Source of the DNA: Lenzites betulinus
Taxonomy: Eukaryota; Basidiomycota; Agaricomycetes; Polyporales; Polyporaceae
Length of the DNA stretch: 60,903 nt
Reading direction: 5' to 3'
Assembly: GCA_022264855.1 (NCBI GenBank)
Contig: JABYQU010000089.1
Location: 1 to 60,903, forward strand
Positions 56,315 to 60,903 of the stretch are shown here, piece by piece. Position numbers and translations under genes: made by a program. The notes below the pieces were generated by a model. It was not told the DNA's origin. It searched no databases and saw nothing but the letters and a program-made list of their open reading frames with translations. Within the stretch, counting starts at the first letter, position 1. Each line of letters opens with the position of its first letter.

Positions 56315-59122
56315 CACCTGTGGCTTCCACTGTTGTATTACAATAGCCCACCAAGGTGGTACCAGCAGTGTGTATTCTGTGGCCACCATAGTTTATTGTT
56401 AATCTGGCCCCCAGGTGTTGTACAAACCCATTAATGGTTGTTAATCTGTACAGTGTTGTTATTGATTGTAAAATAGAGCACATTTATACAATGGACCCTA
56501 GCATTGTCAAATGATGTTAATCATTGTTAAAAGCTGCTTTAGATGTTGTTAATGGTTGTAAAATGAGCTCTGAGGTTGTTTAACATTGTTAAAAGCTGCT
56601 TGGGATGTTGTTAATGATTGTAAAATCAGTGCCTGCTTGTAGGTCCCTGTTTACCGCTTAATGGGCGCTTTTTTGGCTTCCCAATAGGGTAGGTATACCA
56701 AATGACCGCATTTGGGCGCTTTTTTGGCTTCCAAATGGGGCAGTGGCCTACCACCACCCCCTGGGGGCTCCCTTTTGGCCCCCCTGGGCGCATTATTGCC
56801 CTAATTTGTGCCTTATGTATATGTGGTGATCATGATACATACTAGGGTGTTCTGTGGGGGCCAAAAACCGACCAAAAGCAGTCAAAAATGCGAACCCAGG
56901 GCAGGGGTCAGCAGGTCCTGGTAGGTGCATGCAGCATATAATTGGTTCCTCTGGGCCCATTACATTGATCAATATATCATTTGAAAGCTATAGTCCAGGG
57001 CTTTCTGGGACAGCTATTTGCATAGCCCCCAATGCTGTATTGATGAAGATATGGCCTTTCGCATTTTCGCAAAAAGCAGCCATTTTGTTTACCCAATAGC
57101 TCCTGATCCAGGGCACCTATAAATCCACCCAATACACTGTTGGATTTGTATTTAGCAAACCTTTAAAATAGGCCTACTTTCAGGATATTCCATCCACATG
57201 TATTCTGCCCCTCCTCCTGCCTCCCTGCCAATAGATCACCCTCCAGGGCCCTCAGTTCCTAATAGATTCCCTTGAAAGCCTTTGCAGCGTGTACTGGCAA
57301 TATATCCATGCATATTTCCAGCTTGGCATGATTTAGAACAGCCTACCCCTTCCGTGCCCTCTTGCTGTACATTTGGTGCACTTCCAGCTTGTTTGCTCTA
57401 TAATATTATATCCTGTACAGATATGGCCCTGATCTCTTTTGCATGTGGTCTGTGTATACTATAGCTACCAATAAATGTGCTCAAAAGTGTTATCGGACAT
57501 CTGGATCTCTTATAGGCTCCTTATCAGTAGCCCACAGTGTAGCCCAATCTGTTGCGTTTTGGGGGCATATTATTTAGATCAGACAGCACAGCTGTACTGG
57601 CATGGTATTCAGGATTACGTTGCACTAAACATCATGAGATTTGGTGGAGAAGTGACGGAGGTATGGAGGGAACACCTCAAAACAGCCCTCTGATGCAGCT
57701 GGTGAAGAATACATGAATGCACTGCTGTAAGCTGTGCTTGAGCATGTAGACCAACATTTGGGATATTCTGCCCATACCTCCGTCACTTCTCCACCAAATC
57801 TCATGATGTTTAGTGCAACGTAATCCTGAACACTATGTCAGTACAGCTGTGCTGTCTGATCTAAATAATATGCCCCCAAAACGCAACAGATTGGGCTACA
57901 CTGTGGGCTACTGATAAGGAGCCTATAAGAGATCCAGATGTCCGATAACACTTTTGAGCACATTTATTGGTAGCTATAGTATACACAGACCACATGCAAA
58001 AGAGATCAGGGCCATATCTGTACAGGATATAATATTATAGAGCAAACAAGCTGGAAGTGCACCAAATGTACAGCAAGAGGGCACGGAAGGGGTAGGCTGT
58101 TCTAAATCATGCCAAGCTGGAAATATGCATGGATATATTGCCAGTACACGCTGCAAAGGCTTTCAAGGGAATCTATTAGGAACTGAGGGCCCTGGAGGGT
58201 GATCTATTGGCAGGGAGGCAGGAGGAGGGGCAGAATACATGTGGATGGAATATCCTGAAAGTAGGCCTATTTTAAAGGTTTGCTAAATACAAATCCAACA
58301 GTGTATTGGGTGGATTTATAGGTGCCCTGGATCAGGAGCTATTGGGTAAACAAAATGGCTGCTTTTTGCGAAAATGCGAAAGGCCATATCTTCATCAATA
58401 CAGCATTGGGGGCTATGCAAATAGCTGTCCCAGAAAGCCCTGGACTATAGCTTTCAAATGATATATTGATCAATGTAATGGGCCCAGAGGAACCAATTAT
58501 ATGCTGCATGCACCTACCAGGACCTGCTGACCCCTGCCCTGGGTTCGCATTTTTGACTGCTTTTGGTCGGTTTTTGGCCCCCACAGAACACCCTAGTATG
58601 TATCATGATCACCACATATACATAAGGCACAAATTAGGGCAATAATGCGCCCAGGGGGGCCAAAAGGGAGCCCCCAGGGGGTGGTGGTAGGCCACTGCCC
58701 CATTTGGAAGCCAAAAAAGCGCCCAAATGCGGTCATTTGGTATACCTACCCTATTGGGAAGCCAAAAAAGCGCCCATTAAGCGGTAAACAGGGACCTACA
58801 AGCAGGCACTGATTTTACAATCATTAACAACATCCCAAGCAGCTTTTAACAATGTTAAACAACCTCAGAGCTCATTTTACAACCATTAACAACATCTAAA
58901 GCAGCTTTTAACAATGATTAACATCATTTGACAATGCTAGGGTCCATTGTATAAATGTGCTCTATTTTACAATCAATAACAACACTGTACAGATTAACAA
59001 CCATTAATGGGTTTGTACAACACCTGGGGGCCAGATTAACAATAAACTATGGTGGCCACAGAATACACACTGCTGGTACCACCTTGGTGGGCTATTGTAA
59101 TACAACAGTGGAAGCCACAGGT
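56315..59122. mobile_element. 2.8-kb foldback (giant palindrome) element
   Basis: Arms 56315-57666 and 57772-59122 are near-identical reverse complements (about 1350 bp each) around a 105-bp unique loop. The ends read CACCTGTGGCTTCCACTG and its complement. The element is flanked by an 8-bp duplication GGGTCCCA at 56307-56314 and 59123-59130. Removing one copy restores the gypsy pol frame exactly (WLG then TLHRPLDISD). Subterminal arm regions hold repeated TTGTTAATGGTTGTAAAAT-like and GGGCGCTTTTTTGGCTTCC units. There is no transposase. The 8-bp duplication points to mobilisation by a hAT-type transposase. Near-perfect arm identity implies recent formation or gene conversion between arms. Confidence 0.88.
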
Positions 59123-59130
59123 GGGTCCCA

Positions 59131-60903
59131 AGCCAGTCCTTGACGTCCGATAGCCTCTCGTCGCCGCGAACTGTGTGTTTGGACTTGGGGATAGCCGGTG
59201 GAGGCTCCTGCGCGTCCTCGTCTTCGGCTGGTGTGTGTGTGCGCACGGAGCTGTCGGCGCTCGTGGCCTCGACCTCGCGCGCGCGTTGCTCCGGCGTGGG
59301 TGTGTCCGCGCGCGCGGTGTGGGTGCGCGCGCTGCTCTACTGCTCGCGCGCGCCATTGAATCCGCTCTGAGCTCTAGCTCCTCCCCCCCACTGAGATCTG
59401 TGCCGTCCTCGGCCAGTGCCGGCAGGCCCAGTGCAAACAATGGAGTGGTGAAGGAAAGAGTTGGGCCGCGGTGGAGAGCTGCCGATGGAAGGATGTGGTG
59501 GATAAACCCGTGTAGGTTGTCGATCCAATCCTCGAAGTCATCTTCGTCATCGATAGGCTCAGGGTCCCCTGGGTGTCGAGGCCGTCGCGAGAGCCCATCA
59601 GGGCCGTGAGACGTCCCTGGAACATGTACGAGCTCGAAGTGGAAGGTGAGGATGGAGACGATCCAGCGATTGATGCTTGCGCTGGGTGAGATATCCGGGT
59701 TGTTAAGCATTCCTTTGATGTAGCGCGCGTCGACCTCGATGATCAGGTTGCGCACGCCAATCAGGTACAGCTTGAGCGCGCGCAGCGCGCGGTACAGTCC
59801 GTAGATCTCGAGTTTGGGCTGGGAGAAGCGTGCCTCGCGCTTGTTAAGCGTGATCGATCCAAAGCGGCGCGTAGTAGCGCTTTCGCGGGTCCTCCTCGTC
59901 GCACTGGCATAGATGGAAGCCCGCTGCGATGTAGGACGTGTCTACCGCTAGGATCACTGGCGCTTCGGACTCGTAGTCGAGCGCGCGCAAAGCCGGGGAG
60001 GCCAGTAGCGCGTCGATCAGGTCGTGCTGGGCCGCGCGCTGCGGCTCGCCGAACTCGAAGGGTACGTCCTTGCGCATCAGGTGGACCAGCGCGTGCGCGC
60101 GCTGCGCGAAGTTGCGAATGAAGATGCGCGCGACCCCGATGGTGCCCAGGAACGCACGCACTTTGAAAGGTCTTTGCATGGGCCCCAATTCTTGACGATC
60201 TCGACGCGCGACTCCTCGGGGGAGACGTCCTTCGGGTGTACAACGGTGCCCGACGACCATAATCTCGCGCCGGCAGACCATTGACTTTGTCCCTGAGAAA
60301 GTGCCTCCCGCGTACTTCATGCGCTGCGTAACGCGATTGACGTCTTGGAAGTGTTCCCACACGAAGCGGCGGATACCGGGGTTTGCGGAAATGGTCTCGT
60401 AGGTGCCATCCGCGCGCTTGTAGTCTGTCGCGGGACCTTGACCGGTACGTCGTCGATGTAAGGAATGGTGAGATGAGGGATTTCGAGGCGCAGGATGTAC
60501 GTGACATCGTCATGGAAGATAGGAACCGAATTACACCACCCATAGGCAGGGTACGATGGCGCAGCGCGCCGAAGGGAGTCTGGAAGGTGGTGAGGTCGCG
60601 CGAAGTGACTGAGATGAGCCTTTCGTCATAGCCGACATAGAGATCGAAGATGGAAACCACACGGGCGCCCTCCAAATTGCTCCGCGAGGTGGTCGGGTGT
60701 AGGAGGCACCCGCTATGCTGGATAGTGACTTTGTTGAGCGGCTCTAGCTGTGAACGATACGGAGGGAGTGTTTGTCCTTCTTCAGGACGCAGAACCAGCG
60801 CGAGCGATAGGAGGAGTTGGATGGCTCGTACACGCCGGCCGCGATCTTCTTCTTGATGATGTCGCAGACCTCCTTGTAGAGTCCTGGGGGAGATGGGGAT
60901 GTT
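59131..60903 (-). pseudogene. gypsy reverse transcriptase and RNase H (N-terminal part of pol), degenerate, runs off the edge
   Basis: On the minus strand RT motifs appear in order: FCVLKKDKHSLRIVHS, SRDLTTFQTPFGALRHRTLP, the catalytic PYIDDVPVK (YxDD type), a connection region, and RNase H segments (VILAVDTSYIAAGF, IIEVDARYIKGML) with the following FELVHVPGTSHGPDGLSRRP. The pieces lie in different frames. I count at least five frame breaks, near 60732, 60551, 60435, 60232 and 59865, so this RT is inactive. A linker then leads to DERLSDVKDWLG, where the palindrome interrupts pol. The 5' end, gag and 5' LTR lie beyond 60903. Confidence 0.82.
59385..59395 (-). promoter_or_regulatory. candidate central polypurine tract
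   Basis: AGTGGGGGGGA on the minus strand, identical to the first 11 bases of the 3' polypurine tract, inside the pol region between RNase H and integrase. Duplicate central tracts occur in some LTR elements and lentiviruses. Function here is inference. Confidence 0.4.

Noticed and set aside
57282..58156. Identical small frames in both arms of the foldback element
   Set aside because: They are mirror copies caused by the palindrome, short, and without domain; no evidence that they encode protein.

Overview
This window comes from a filamentous basidiomycete, most likely a wood-decay agaricomycete of the polypore type. The evidence is: genes with many short phase-variable introns (mostly 49-75 bases, GTRNGT donors); a cellulose-active AA9 monooxygenase carrying a fungal CBM1; two trichodiene-synthase-type sesquiterpene synthases; GC-rich coding sequence; and gypsy and cut-and-paste transposons typical of these genomes. 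No bacterial-style operons, CRISPR arrays or rRNA genes are present, and I recognised no tRNA gene.

The left three quarters (1-44413) is gene-dense, ordinary chromosome. In order it holds a DUF427 protein, a secreted S28 serine peptidase, ERG26 (sterol C4 demethylation), an F-box/WD protein, the mitochondrial Rho GTPase Miro/Gem1, a VWA-domain protein, a GPATCH4-type G-patch protein, borealin (chromosomal passenger complex), two tandem sesquiterpene synthases, the PIG-U/GAB1 subunit of GPI transamidase, a CTK2-like cyclin, a NiCoT nickel/cobalt transporter, a CDC25-type Ras exchange factor, EAF6 (NuA4), the exosome cap protein RRP40, the ESCRT-I subunit VPS37, an AA9-CBM1 LPMO, NCA2 and a Bud14/Tea4-like SH3 protein. 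I resolved exon structures for nearly all of these by splice consensus and frame closure. The exceptions (middle of the Ras GEF, one borealin intron, NiCoT start) are stated in their entries. Most genes are housekeeping. The terpene synthases, LPMO and S28 peptidase are lifestyle genes placed singly among them, and I see no P450 or other tailoring gene next to the terpene synthases.

The right quarter (about 44500-60903) is a nested transposon graveyard. It holds: a 939-bp hAT-like non-autonomous element with an 8-bp target duplication; a set of nested inverted repeats; a TA-flanked terminal-inverted-repeat pair; a solo LTR with a 4-bp duplication; a plus-strand gypsy element (LTR fragment, gag, a -1 frameshift site, protease, start of RT); and, inserted into that RT, a second minus-strand gypsy element. 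Integrase, RNase H and RT of the second element run off the right edge. A 2.8-kb near-perfect foldback palindrome with an 8-bp duplication is inserted into its pol.

The most unusual things are these. (1) Two intact, intron-containing genes lie antisense to the second gypsy element, between integrase and the 3' LTR; the first has its own TATA box. The RT of the same element carries several frameshifts. (2) A 6-nt microexon encodes the metal-binding N-D of the NSE motif in both terpene synthases. (3) The nickel-binding HALDADH motif of the NiCoT transporter is split over a 19-nt and a 22-nt exon. (4) A perfect 24-bp palindrome overlaps a possible NiCoT start codon.
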